This document shows positions 38,583-49,555 of a DNA stretch of 64,000 nt, one piece after another (position 1 is the first letter of the stretch; the number at the start of each line of letters is the position of its first letter). The translations under genes were made by a program, and so were the position numbers. A model generated the notes under the pieces. The model was not told the DNA's origin. It saw nothing but the letters and a program-made list of their open reading frames with translations, and did not search any database. Source of the DNA: Gaertneriomyces semiglobifer (taxonomy: Eukaryota; Chytridiomycota; Chytridiomycetes; Spizellomycetales; Spizellomycetaceae); the NCBI GenBank assembly GCA_025558075.1, contig JAHLKF010000042.1, positions 17,653-81,652 of the forward strand, read 5' to 3'.

Positions 38583-39000
38583 GTAGCGGAGCTTAGAAAA
38601 TCCCGGATGCAAGTGCGTTTGAACATGAGTATTCCAACCTAAGCTGGGAACACCAATTGAGTTGAGGCTAGCGCGGGCGGTTGTGGGCTAAGTGAAAATA
38701 CACAGATACACAGATACACAGTTGAGAAATTCCAGAAAAACCTAACTGTGTATCTACACAATTTCGTGAAAGATAGAAGCTAAAAGAGGATCTCGATAAC
38801 TGTCTAGTAAGGGTCTAGAATATACTAATGAGCTTCTCTACAATACACAGATACACAGATACACAGTTAAAATAGAAGTTCTTAATACTCAGTTTCCAAA
38901 AAAAGATGAGTTGACAGTCAACTCATGTTTTTTGTGTTTTTTCAGAATAAAGTAACTAAAAACCACCTGTGTAACTGTGTATCTGTGTAAACCTCTACCT
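38583..39000. repeat. EVE-2 terminal iteron-like cluster
   Basis: GTAGCGGAGCTTAG ... CTAAGCT (38583-38645) resembles the internal hairpins. Then ACACAGAT repeats: three direct units at 38698-38722, an inverse unit at 38743-38759, three direct at 38843-38870 and inverse units at 38969-38990, i.e. arms facing each other across AT-rich DNA. A perfect 21-nt palindrome (38906-38926, ATGAGTTGAC-A-GTCAACTCAT) lies in the middle. Analogous in place and design, not in sequence, to 10422-10718. Confidence 0.65.
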
Positions 39001-39236
39001 ACCCTTACGGTAGTGTTTGGAAAGTGTTACCCACAACCTTCAAAGTTCAAGTTCAAGGTCCTGATGGAAACCCATACACGATTCAACACGGACATAGTAT
39101 ATGTGTGTGACTCACTCTTATAATTAGTACATAAGGTTTTGGTTTGACTACCCCTTAAATTTTTTGCGGCCTTGCAAAGCTCTTTATGCCATCAAAGTTG
39201 CCCTGTTTCCTGTTCTCTACGACACATCTCTCAAGC

Positions 39237-39668
39237 ATGGCTCAGCACACTACCATTCACGCTGTTCCCTCCTCTCCTCCTCCTCCTCCACCTTACGTCG
39301 CCACCCCAGAAGGCTTCAGGTTGAAGACCGACTGTTCTGTCTGTCTCGAAGCCATTTTCCCCAACACTCTTTGGGTGTACACCAATTGTTACCACTATTA
39401 CCACCCTGGTTGCTTTGCCACGCTCTCTGATATGATATGTAGAAGCCCATTTTGTTCAAATGTTCTAAGCCGCCCTATCAAAACGGTCTGTTGCTGCCTT
39501 TGCAACAATTTGGCTGCTGGTCTCTTGAAACTTCCGAAATGCTCCCATCTCTACTGCAATGATTGTTTCCTTCAAAACATTAGTGAGAACTACATGTCCT
39601 GTGTTCAATGCAAGCTCGACGGTGGACTCAATATTCTCAGCACACATATCCATCTTGATATTGCCTAG
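39237..39668 (+). CDS. RING-type zinc finger protein
   Basis: About 143 residues from the ATG at 39237 (an in-frame ATG at 39186 would add 17). A Pro-rich N terminus is followed by two Cys-rich modules. The first (CSVCLEAIF ... CYHYYHPGC) is RING-H2-like but incomplete. The second, CCLC-N11-CSHLYCNDC-N10-CVQC, has the full C3HC4 RING-HC spacing. Probably an E3 ubiquitin ligase-type protein. It could be host or captured; it lies 600 bp beyond EVE-2 on the opposite strand to its last gene. No intron is needed. Confidence 0.6.
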   Translation: MAQHTTIHAVPSSPPPPPPYVATPEGFRLKTDCSVCLEAIFPNTLWVYTNCYHYYHPGCFATLSDMICRSPFCSNVLSRPIKTVCCCLCNNLAAGLLKLPKCSHLYCNDCFLQNISENYMSCVQCKLDGGLNILSTHIHLDIA

Positions 39669-40027
39669 TCATTATGTTTCTGTTTGACTTTTATATTTAA
39701 TACATATTCCAGTTCCTTGGCGCAAAAACCTTTTACACTTTCATTGGTGTCAGCCACTGTGTGGCGTCCGCATGCGTCACTCAGCTCACTTGATGTTACC
39801 CCGCACCCGACCCTCGGGTCACATACACAATGCTACGCCGTTTCTTTCACGAAACTTTCATACATTTCCTTTCCTTTCCTTTCTTTTCACAAAAACGCGC
39901 GTTCTCCGAAATCTATGAAATTTATCCAAAACCTATTGCAATTTATCGCATTTTACTCCACTTCCACACCCACTTTTTCGTGATCGATATCAAAAAAGGT
40001 GTTACAAACTCGGCTGCCCCCTTTTTT

Positions 40028-40084
40028 CGCGCCCTGGTTAGGGTATCCCTATGACGTGTATGTCGCCGGGACCCCCTTACAACA
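40028..40084 (-). repeat. truncated copia-B LTR fragment
   Basis: 57 bp matching, in reverse, the first 57 bp of the copia-B LTR (TGTTGTAAGG end at 40084; one or two differences). Confidence 0.85.
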
Positions 40085-40212
40085 AACAAGAAGGAGGCGC
40101 TCGATCTAATATGGTGCGGGGGGGAAGATGTTGACCATATGAAAGCGGCGGCACTCGATGAAATATGGAGAGTTTACAAGGTCAACAGGAAAGGTGCGCT
40201 TGATAATAGATG
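40085..40212 (+). pseudogene. exon-like fragment with donor site
   Basis: About 42 codons read openly into GTAAGT at 40213, containing the repeated motif ALDLIW/ALDEIW. It abuts the LTR scrap, so it may be a broken exon. Unknown family; low confidence. Confidence 0.25.
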
Positions 40213-40276
40213 GTAAGTGTTTTTGTGGTTTAAGATTGACATAAGTAAAAAATACTAATTTAGCCGTATTTTAACC

Positions 40277-40400
40277 CAGGTTGTAACAATGTCCGGAATG
40301 GAGTCAGCAATGTCCGGATTTCAACAATGTCCAGATTCAGCCAGCAATGTCCAGATTCAGTCAACAATGTCCATATATCGCAACAATGTCCATTGTCACA
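40277..40400. repeat. CAACAATGTCC minisatellite
   Basis: Six to seven imperfect tandem units of about 19 bp built on CAACAATGTCCAGATTCAG. No coding role seen. Confidence 0.7.
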
Positions 40401-42042
40401 GTGATACCGAGGGGTTGGAATCAGTTAGGTCATGTCAATCGGGTCGCAGAATTGGTCGCGATCATGTACCTCAAACTCCTTACGCAGGAACGGATGTGAC
40501 AGAAAGCAAATGAAGAGATTGCAGGGTTATCTTCAATGTAACGTTAGAAGATACAGTCAGAAGTTGCTTGAATTGGATGTTTCAAAGGGTTGAGTGTTTA
40601 TGTAGTAAATTTTTATTATAATTACAGAGCATGTAGAATCGCAAGAGTCCTTAGGGAGTGAGTGCACCGCTCCTGACAGAATTTGATGGACAAAAAGGCC
40701 AACTTTTTAATGATACATTCGTGACATAGCCGGTTGTGCCTGCAGCCATCACAACCCTAATCCGCAAGGTCAGATCTGAGATTGGTCTGAGGGAGCATAG
40801 GAAGGAAATCTAGGTTAGGTATCAGCTTTTTTTTCCCCCCATATCTGACGTTCCCTTCCATTAAATGGAATACCCAATGACCAGCAGCAAAGCAGTAAAC
40901 TGGACAGAGAGTGTCACAACTTCATTGTTTGTCTTGCAGATGCAGCTTAAAAATATATTCTATGGTTTTCTGTCTCCTTTTCTTTGACCTCGGCTTTGTT
41001 TTGCTGTGGGCCGGGCGTCCCACTCGCCCTTATGCTCCCATCCGTCAGTGCTGCTCACCGTGCGTCTCCACTACTGAGATACGTTGGCCCCTGCGTTTTG
41101 ATCAAGGTTTGCTCAATGTGATGGACGAGCTGAAAAGCCGCTCCTGCTACTTCTAACTTGCTAACAGCACAGTGTCCTACTCTCAGCTTGTCCTTCCCGG
41201 GAGCCTGCCCTCTTGTATTTATAGTCCTGGGCAAAGGTGGCAAACTGTGTCTCGGTCGGTTGCCCGGTTACGATCCATCTACTCACTTATCGGTGACTGC
41301 GAATCATCGCTCACTGAGATGAGAAACTGAATTCTGAATTTAATTGAACGGCAGGTGCCCTTTGCTTATGCACCTGGGCGACCGTGCGTTTGCATCATGT
41401 ATGTTCATGTTCATTCCAAGTCAAACTTACATGATGAGAGCGTCTGTGTCCATACAAGTGGGTCGGTCAACACCCAGTCAACTTGTCGTGGCACGGACCA
41501 ACAGGCAATCCATCGCAGGAGAGAAGAAAGCGGCTCAGATCTCAGCAGACGCAGACGCAGACCGTTGTTTGCGGAGATGGGGTAAAAAATGGAATGGCTT
41601 CGGAATCGGAGTTGTGCTATTTTTTTCTGTTTGGCGTGTCGCACTTTCCACAGATCCACTCTGGATTCCTCATAACAATCATCATCATGATGAGAGAGAA
41701 GACCAACAAGGCTTCCTCCCCAACCCAACTTTCGGGGCAGCACATGCAATTTGCTTGGGAAAAAAATTCTCCAAAAACAAAAACCTTGTCGCCCGCATTG
41801 AACCGTTAAGCTGTTCGACCGCCATCTCTATTTGAAGGTGCACAGCTGTCCTACTCCCACAGCACCAGCACAGATCGGATCTGCAGCCTACTAATAATAA
41901 AAGGCTCCTACTTCTTTACTTGCCAGTGTGGTGATTGAGAACCTGATCTGGGAAGGACTTGCTGCAGGACGGCATTCTGTACCTCCCTCATACACACATA
42001 TACAAGCCCACTCCCATACATCCACCACCACCTCATATCACA

Positions 42043-43698
42043 ATGACCGTCGCAACGGACAAACAGGCCGGCATGTCAGAGGACGAGATCCGTCTGGCTT
42101 CGGTACGTACGGCTTTTCAGATGCAAAGTATGGAAAAAGTATGAAAACTAATGAAACGTATTCACAAACAGCTCGGTTACCAGCAGAACCTCAAGCGGCA
42201 GTTCTCCGCATTCCAGAACTTCGGTTTCGTTTTGACCAATGCATCCGTACTGATCGGAATCGTACCACTTCTGGGCGATGCGATGCGGATGGGTGGGCCC
42301 GTCGCCCTCACCTGGGGTTGGCTCATAGTCGCTAGTTTCGTATTTTGCATCGCTCTTGGTATGGCTGAAATTTGTTCAACCTACCCCACCGCCGGTGGTC
42401 TCTACTACTGGACTGCGAAGCTCGGCGGCAAAAAGTACGGCCCCGTCTTTTCCTGGTTCGAGGCTTGGTTCAACAGTCTGGGTCAAATAGCCGGTGCCAG
42501 TGGGTCCGTCCTGGCCGCCGCTCGTCTCTTAGCAAACGCCATCGCCATCGGCTCCGGAAAGGTCTTGGACAAGTACGAGATCTTTGCCATCTTCGTGGCC
42601 ATGATTATAACAGGTGCCATCATGAACTGCGTCGGCGGAGTGGGCCTGAAAGTGACCAGCATCTTTTCCGTCTGGGTGCACATCCTTGGCACCATCGTGA
42701 TCGTCATTGTCCTCCTCGTAACCGCCGACGTTAAGAACGATGCCTCATTTGTGTTCAGTCGCTTCAACGACGCTTCAGGGTACACCGAACACGGTTTCCC
42801 CAAGGGCGTCGTCTTTATGTTGGGTCTCCTCACCTCTCAATGGTCCATGTTAGGTTACGACTCCTCCGCCCACATGTCCGAGGAAACCAAAGATTCCTAC
42901 GTCAATGGTCCCCGCGGTATTGTCTACACCGTTATTGCTGCTGTCACCATGGGTTGGGCCCTCATCCTCGGGTTCATGTTCTGCATGGACGACATTGAGG
43001 CCGCGGTCAGCTCCGACTTTGGAGCTGCCGGTTACGTCTTTTACCAAACCGCCGGCCAAAAGGGTGCCATCTTTTTGCTCGCTATCGTCATTTCTGCCGG
43101 CTGGTGTTGCGGTGTCGGTACCATGGCTGCCAACTCTCGCATGTTTTACGCTTTCGCCCGTGACAACGGTCTTCCCGCGTCCAAATTCTGGACCACCTTG
43201 AACACACGTACCGGTATGCCCATCCGCCTCGTCTGGCTCTCAGCCACGCTTGTCATTATCCTCGCCATCCCATCCATGTTCTCTGGCGAAGCAATGAGTG
43301 CTATCGCAGGAATATGTATTATTGGATTCACCGTCTCCTACGCCATTCCCGTTTTCCTCCGCATCACCGTCGGCCGTCACACTTTTGTCCAATCCGAGTT
43401 CAACCTGGGAAGATGGTCTACCATTTTGGGTGCCGTCGGATGCGCGTGGACGGCTTTGGCATTCGTCATGTTCCAAATGCCGTTGGCTCTGCCAGCTACC
43501 GCGAACACCATGAACTACACGCCTGTGGCTGTCGGTTTCATGTTGGTGTTTGCTGGTGGGTGGTACGCTCTGGACGCACACAAATGGTTCAAGGGACCCA
43601 TCCCTGACATTGTGGACATGGATGTCAAAAACGACATGGAGTCTTCAGTGGCGACGCTGATCGTTGAAGAAGACTCGTCGCGTCCAATCAAGAAGTGA
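42043..43698 (+). CDS. APC-family amino-acid/GABA permease (2 exons)
   Basis: Exons 42043-42102 and 42172-43698, with a 69-nt intron (GTACGT ... branch-like CTAAT ... CAG). Product 528 residues. It opens with the cytosolic LGYQQNLKRQFSAFQNFGF motif, followed by about twelve hydrophobic helices, including the conserved PTAGGLYYW segment after helix 2 and an EETK motif in the loop after helix 6, typical of fungal GABA/choline-type APC permeases. It imports amino acids or related amines across the plasma or vacuolar membrane; substrate cannot be fixed from sequence. The start is chosen for its in-frame exon 1 and CACAATG context. Intact host gene. Confidence 0.9.
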
Positions 43699-44052
43699 AC
43701 ATGATCGGACCATGAGATGACGGATACGATGTTGCACAGTCACCTCATCCGGCAACTCCTTACTGCTGCATATGCATGTGTTCTATTTATTGTTGTTAGA
43801 TGTGTTTAGAATATTGAACAGTGGACGGACGCCCCACGAGTGCAATCAAAAGGACAGATTCTAGTACCTTGTATTTAATGGGTTTAATGAACGAGAGCAA
43901 ATGCTTTCCTATTGCATTTCATCGTATTTACACTAACTTACAAAGATAAACTCAAAACTAGAACTACCTAACTATATACTGATGCCGAGTCCCTCTAAGA
44001 GGAGTCCTACATCTTCCAACATCCCATGGCACGTCATCGCCAGCTACTCTCA
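43699..44052. other. intergenic between convergent permease and TBC genes
   Basis: AT-rich 3' flanks of two converging genes; presumably both polyadenylation regions. Nothing else seen. Confidence 0.5.
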
Positions 44053-45886
44053 TCAACGGTCTGCGTCAGAATCGTTGCCAGAGGATGCCTTGATCTTCAG
44101 TTCATCCAGTGCCTCCTTCAGTTTGTCCCTTTCGCCCGTCACGTCGGCTAAATTCTCCATCAACCGCTCGTTCTCTCTCCTCAAGCCTCGAATCAATGAA
44201 TGCAACGCAGAGAGCTCTGCAGGCGTGACCGGCTGCAACCGCTGTTTGACTTCATAATCATGTCGAAGGGTCGTGATGGACTGCACCGTTATAATGTCCG
44301 AAATGAACGGGGACAACGCGTCCGTTACCAAATCGCCAGTGAGGGAATCGGCGTACGGGGCAAGCAGACGTTCGCCTTTAAGTGCCTCGAGAAGGTCTTC
44401 AAATTCTGTAAGAGAGAGGAGATAGGATTCGTTTCGCAGCAAGAGGGCGATGGAGAAGCGGAGTAATGTGAGGATAGCGCCTTCGCTGAATATCAGGTCC
44501 CAGATGCGGTCGATGATTTTGAGAGGGATGGTGTAGACGAACAGGGTGAGAAACCATTGCGAGGCGTACATCTGGGAGGTTATTCCGAGCGTCGCAAAGT
44601 GCTGGTGCAGGTTGGGAAAAAGAATGTGGAGGAAGTGCGTGTGGAGATGTAGGAGCGTGTGCAGGAGAGGCATGGTGGGAGTAAACAGTGTACGGAGGCC
44701 GTGTGGGGGTGATTGCGGACCGTTGGACTGATCGGAGAGGAGATGGATGAGAAGGGAGAATGTTTGTTCCTCTGCGAGCTGGAAGTTTGCGACTTTAGAA
44801 TGGACCTGAAGAATTCAACATACGAACGTTCGAGTGGGTACTCACCCCTTGCATAATCAAAACTCCAACTACAAAACTCAATCCCTGACAGTAGCCTACT
44901 TCTGGGTCGTAAACACTGTACGCTTTCAAAATCCTAAACAGCTTGTCCTGCGCCTCCCCGCCTTCTCGGAACTGCTCCAAATCAGGAAACGTACGGGAGA
45001 TATCCCGCCTGATGATTCGCTCGTACGGCGAATCCTGCTTTAATAATAATGGGTATTGTTGGGAAAACCGGGACGGAGAGATGGCCGATAAGAATAGCCA
45101 AATCTGCGGTCGCCGAGAAGAAGGGATACCATTTCGAACCTTGGAACGAATGAGATGTGGAATTCTGTTGACTGCTGCAACCGGGTTCGCGTCGTTGATC
45201 AGTTCTTCCCAAAATTGCACATCCTCATCTTTGCCATCGTCGCATCGTCGCTTCAATGTCAAATTTCGTAGTGTGGGTTGATACCCTCTGATACTCCCAT
45301 CTTCAACGTAGACGGTCTTGGGATTCAGCGTAAGCGCTTGATTCTGACACTCCAGTCGCTTCAGCAGAAATTTAACAGATTCATCATCCAAATCGGCCAT
45401 AACACTTGAATTCGCCTTTGGTTCTTTTTCAACGAGCGATGAAGCGGATGCCCTGTGCAACGATGCGGATGGCGGCGAGCTTTCCCGTGATGGCTTCTTG
45501 TCAGATACAACGCCCAGATACGAGGCGCCAGTTAACAGAATTTCTGTCCAGACGTACGGTTGATCTTCAGGTCGTTCTTCTTGTTCGGTCGGAGGAGTAG
45601 GTGGGGCTTCTGGGGCAAGACTGCTTGTTCGGGGAGTGATGAGCGGGCGGGCTGGGCCTTTGCCTTTGTCCCTTGCTGAAGTGATTCCTTTTGCACTACT
45701 TTTTTCCTGCACCTCTGATACAGGTTGCTCAGTTGCGAGGTCGGGCAAAGCCTCTGCTGACGCCGCGCGAGACGTCAGGGCAGTGGTATCCGACATCTCT
45801 TCCTCCTCAGCGGTCGCTGTTATGGTTTTAGAATCCACCTTTGCTTCGGCTTGCTCCAGCTCGGCCATGACGGGTTCGGGGGACAT
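44053..45886 (-). CDS. TBC-domain RabGAP (Gyp5/Evi5-like)
   Basis: Exon 1 45886-44846, intron 44845-44779 (67 nt, GTGAGT...CAG), exon 2 44778-44053; 588 residues. The long acidic, Ser/Pro-rich N terminus (1-165) is followed by a TBC domain with both catalytic fingers: Arg in IRRDISRTFPD and Gln in YCQGLSF. The C terminus ends in a coiled coil (ENERLMENLADVTGERDKLKEAL), a combination typical of Gyp5/Evi5-type GAPs that switch off Rab GTPases in Golgi-to-membrane traffic. I chose the acceptor giving VLIMQG-LAEEQTF because it fits the TBC consensus; a nearer acceptor would insert eight residues. An upstream 5' exon is possible (acceptor-like CAG just before the ATG). Confidence 0.9.
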
Positions 45887-46213
45887 GTCTTTCCTGGACA
45901 AGTTGTTAGTCCTCCTTCTAACTGCGGAAGCGTAGGACGCAGTAACGGCCTCCGGCTTTCAAAAGGTAGAAGCCTGTTCAATGGTTCAACCTTTTTATAG
46001 GAATGGTTCCTCCCTCCAGCCTCGAAATGTTGGACCTGAAACTGGAAGTGTGAATTTTAAAGGGCTGAGTGCGATGCCACCGCGAACAGAAAGTTGATCG
46101 CAAAAAGGACTGTTAATGTTATTATCAACAGCTACTTCCACTCCTTGATAGTGTGAACCAGCTATATAAAGCATTGCCGTACGTTCGGCTACAGTCTGCG
46201 GGTGCTTCTTTCA
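45887..46213. promoter_or_regulatory. divergent intergenic region with TATA box
   Basis: Upstream of the TBC gene (minus) and of the frame at 46214 (plus). CTATATAAAG at about 46161 precedes the latter by about 45 bp. Confidence 0.4.
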
Positions 46214-46465
46214 ATGTTGGAAGCAGACGAAAGCACTGGATTGGGTGTACTTGAGCTTTGCGTTAACAGATACAATACCGTCCCCGCCGACAGAGCACTC
46301 TCGCTTGTTAACAAGGAGACGACCTTACTTGCTCAATTCATCCATATCCTTATGGAAACAACGACGGTGGCTGCATTCATGATGGCCTTGCGCGAGTGGA
46401 TTCAAGACATGGAGTGCTGTTCGAGCTTGGCTACCTACTTACAGGGAATGCCTGGGGCTGGCTAG
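46214..46465 (+). CDS. hypothetical exon or short protein
   Basis: 83 codons from ATG 46214 (MLEADESTGLGVLELC...), helical, ending WIQDMECCSSLATYLQGMPGAG. A TATA-like box about 45 bp upstream supports a real start. No recognised family. It may be the first exon of a longer plus-strand gene whose later parts are decayed or hard to splice. Confidence 0.4.
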   Translation: MLEADESTGLGVLELCVNRYNTVPADRALSLVNKETTLLAQFIHILMETTTVAAFMMALREWIQDMECCSSLATYLQGMPGAG

Positions 46466-48130
46466 CAAGATGCAAGGTAACATAATAGCCAGAGCACATC
46501 CGTTTCTCATAACGAGGATGACATGAACAGTCTCCGTTTGCTCCACCTGTGGCATGAAGGACGAAACATCTGGCGTGATTACAGGTGCTTGTGCATAGGG
46601 CGCACATGCAAGTTACCCTTTTCACAGTTCTTTGACAGCCCGTAATTGAACCGTCACTCATCGACATTGTCTACGGTTTCATTAGCACCATCGGACTCTG
46701 GTTAGCGTAGCTGAAATGATGGGTTCACTGTTCGTCTCGGTTAAGTTGGACATCGACGCGGCCATTCAAGATCAACACCAAAACGGATGGCAGCTTCCAT
46801 AACCTTTGGACGTCTCATCATTGTTAAAAGAGAATCCGCTAGCACCGTCGTCATCATGGGCACATGAGGTCCGTAGCCAGGGGTTACGCTTGCCAACAAC
46901 GAACAACAAGCCTGAAGAGGACGTGCACCGGATTCAAGGACACTAGGTTTTAAAGGAACATTCCGATGAAGGAACCGCGAATGAAGTCGGGCACTACCAG
47001 ACTCAGATGCCGCCACAGGACGAGGAGATTGCCGGCACCATCGGAGGCCAGAGGCCAAGTGACCGCTACGGAGTAACGAGGTTCGGTCACCGGCAGAGAC
47101 CACCAACAAGGGCAACGGAGACAACGTTTCGGTATTAGACGAGGCAGTTCTTGAGTCTGCAAGGTTTCGACGGTAGTCGCTACTTTCCAAAAGAGCGAAC
47201 GTTTCCGAAGGCATGATCGTGCTTTCATTTGCCGGATCGACCTGTATTCACTTTTTGACGCCGTGTTTCTATATATTCGAGTTCACCGTATCACGGTGTG
47301 CCTGTCTGTCGCGGATGTCCCGACAAAGGTCTCACCCACTGGGATTCAAAAACCAATAAAGGATGTAAAGCTCACAGAGAGTAATGGAGCAGGGTTTTTG
47401 CACGAAAATTACGGTCCTCAGCTCGAATTGCTCTGGACCAGGCCCTGCTTGCTGATTCATCAGGGACCACGCTTAGTATGATGGAGTGGATGCGTCTGTC
47501 GAGCTTGCACAGGAGTCTCTCCCGATCAATTTGGAAACCATTATGGAAGAATTCGCGACACTTGTGAACGATAGCTACAGAGTGCTTCAACATCGCCGTT
47601 TCTTTTGAGATATTGCTCACCCAGAGCAGGGAACATAGTCCTGGTTGAACCGTTGAGGATTTGCAAATGGAGATGGACGACTTGTTAGTGGAACTGCCGT
47701 TTACCGCCGCTGAAGCCAGAGAAAACATGTGCAAATCGGCCAGAAGTGCCCGTGACCTGGTTAAAGTGCTGCGAACGGCGGGCATGCCTTCTTCTCGCAG
47801 CACTTCGAACCTTTTTGCCTGATATCGCAATACCGCGGCTGAGGTCGATCTCCTACCGCTGAGGCCGTCGACTTCTGGGGACAATTCGCTGGTTTGACCG
47901 GTTGGGCAAAGGCCTTCACATGAAATACCTCCAGATACTGATGGCAACAAGAATTACCCTGTCAAAAGAGGATGGCGCATTTACGCACTGCGATGCATAG
48001 GGGTGGGTCTTTGGCTCATAAACCGGCCATCATTGACCCTTTCAACGGACAGAGAACGAAATGATGATACGGTGCATGCGCATAATATAAAATGCATCAT
48101 CCCTACTCAGTCTCTCCCAATACGATGAAC
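46466..48130. other. unresolved region, possibly a decayed gene
   Basis: On the plus strand, protein-like fragments occur in different registers: a short aromatic run near 46660-46700, a helical run with LDIDAAIQDQHQNGWQLP near 46745-46800, another near 47390-47590 and one ending DLVKVLRTAGMPSSRSTSNLFA near 47660-47820. Stops and frame changes separate them and I cannot join them with good splice sites. On the minus strand, open frames 46741-47214 (157 codons) and 47372-47950 (192 codons) exist but look low-complexity. Either a plus-strand pseudogene or an unrecognised multi-exon gene. Confidence 0.3.
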
Positions 48131-49301
48131 CTATTTGCCCGGCTTCTCCTTCGTCTCTTCCTTTGCATCCTTTCCGTCCTTTACCTCTTGCTTCTTTTCA
48201 CTTTGCTCCTCCTCCTTTTGTTGTTCGGCAATCTCTGCATCCCGGAGCATTATTTTATTTTCTATCAATCCGTGTAACGCTATCGTCGCACGGATCAACG
48301 AAGACAAGTAGATCACCAGTAGCTCGTCATTGGTTGTAACGGCCATTGCCTTGACTTTCTCCGGCACCCGCAGATTTGGTAGCAAATTGAAAATGTCCTG
48401 GAGGTTGCACAGAATCTGGTGGTTCACCGGAAGCTTGCCAGCAATAACCTTATCGAGATAGTCGCGCATGTCGTCGAGGCGGCCCTGTAGACCTTTCAGC
48501 GAATTCAGTTGCTCGCCTATCTGAGTGGACAGCCCGCCTAGTGAGAGGTCTTTCACATCGCGGAGCAAGTGCTCGACACCGATTTCTTCCGCTTCCTCAG
48601 CGTCAATAACGGATGGTATGTGGTTGAAGGTTTTGGTGGCGGCAGTGCCATCCTAAAAAATACGAGATTAGATTTTGCAGCGGGCGGCCGTGCACCGAAC
48701 CTGTCTGCGTCTCTGCTCACATCATGTATTTCCTCAACGGAAAAGTAAGCATCAGTTGGAATGCCAAGTTCTTTCGGTTTGACGTCGATGATGACCAGCA
48801 CAGGGTTGGGAATGTAACGCTTAAACAGCTCATTGATCTGCAAGTCGGAAGCACGCAACTTTGGTCCTGTATGGTACCATCCGACGACACGCTCTTTGGC
48901 TAGATAGAGTGTATAAGGATAACTCTAGTTGCATGAACCGATTCGGTGACGACCGTAACTCACCATTCACTTTCTTAAACATCTCGTACATGCCCTCGTG
49001 AAAATTGTGATCTAAGAACCAAATAGATGGATCTCTTTCGTCTTCCTCAAACGGGACTGAAACGAAACGAAATCAGCAACTGCTTCGTTTAAGGAAATTA
49101 CATCTTGAGAGCAAATTGAGACCCACCAGCATAACTGTTTGCTACATTCACTCTGCTTCCGACATTCTGACCAAGAAGGACTCCAACCACTCGTTTGTTG
49201 CCACTGGTACCCTGGATCGTTCTATTGTAGTGGTCGACGACCGACAGGAGGACCAACGGGTGAACGATCACGTTCTGAGGAGTAAGTGACGATATCGGCA
49301 T
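48131..49301 (-). CDS. RPN8: 26S proteasome regulatory subunit Rpn8 (PSMD7)
   Basis: Four exons: 49301-49127, 49056-48964, 48899-48721, 48652-48131 (introns 70, 64, 68 nt); 322 residues. The MPN domain begins [15 protein letters not shown] and includes VVGVLLG, VPFEEDE-DP-IWFLDHN and [11 protein letters not shown]. It lacks the second His and distal Ser/Asp of the JAMM metal site, as expected for Rpn8, the inactive partner of the deubiquitinase Rpn11 in the proteasome lid. The C-terminal helix bundle and a charged Lys/Glu tail ([15 protein letters not shown]) are usual. The ATG is immediately preceded by an acceptor-like TTTCTTTCAG, so a 5' untranslated exon (ending near 49372) or one extra start Met is likely. 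Confidence 0.95.
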
Positions 49302-49555
49302 CTGAAAGAAATCCTACACCTTTAGCGCTTCCGTTTTAACTTGCAGGCTCAGCCAAAAGAAACAAGCTCACCATTCGGTATATCCGCCGTTCTGAAATTA
49401 AAAGATTCGAATGAAATGGTAATGCTGTTGGTTGCGTGAGGTGCGCCGAGGAACGGTGAGAGGTTGAGCAGACCTTTGACACGCGTTCGCAGACAGAAAC
49501 CCACAAATCGTCAACGAACCGGTAGTAGCAGCCAGCACTTGGTGGTTATCTCGCT

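Larger units (their letters stand above)
23945..39000. mobile_element. EVE-2: endogenous Polinton/PLV-like virus, about 15 kb
   Basis: A coherent block of virus-type genes: F-box-like protein, packaging ATPase, penton, major capsid protein, charged and basic virion-type proteins, chromodomain integrase, small zinc-binding and membrane proteins, giant fibre and Lys-tailed protein, ending in an iteron-like cluster. Neither a family-B DNA polymerase nor a cysteine protease was recognised. Ends are approximate: no clear terminal inverted repeats or target duplication were found by eye. Confidence 0.8.
39669..42042. other. long intergenic region with retroelement and repeat debris
   Basis: 2.4 kb with no convincing full gene. 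It holds the LTR scrap at 40028-40084, an exon-like fragment to 40212 and a minisatellite at 40277-40400. The last 200 bp (TATA-like AATAAAAGG near 41898) are probably the permease promoter and leader. Other open frames here are short and featureless. Confidence 0.5.

Noticed and set aside
23945..39000. Terminal inverted repeats of EVE-2
   Set aside because: I compared flanks near 23870-23950 and 38570-39100 by eye and found no convincing match; ends remain undefined.
41344..41835. 163-codon plus-strand frame upstream of the permease
   Set aside because: No domain, composition unlike neighbours, overlaps promoter-like DNA; likely chance.
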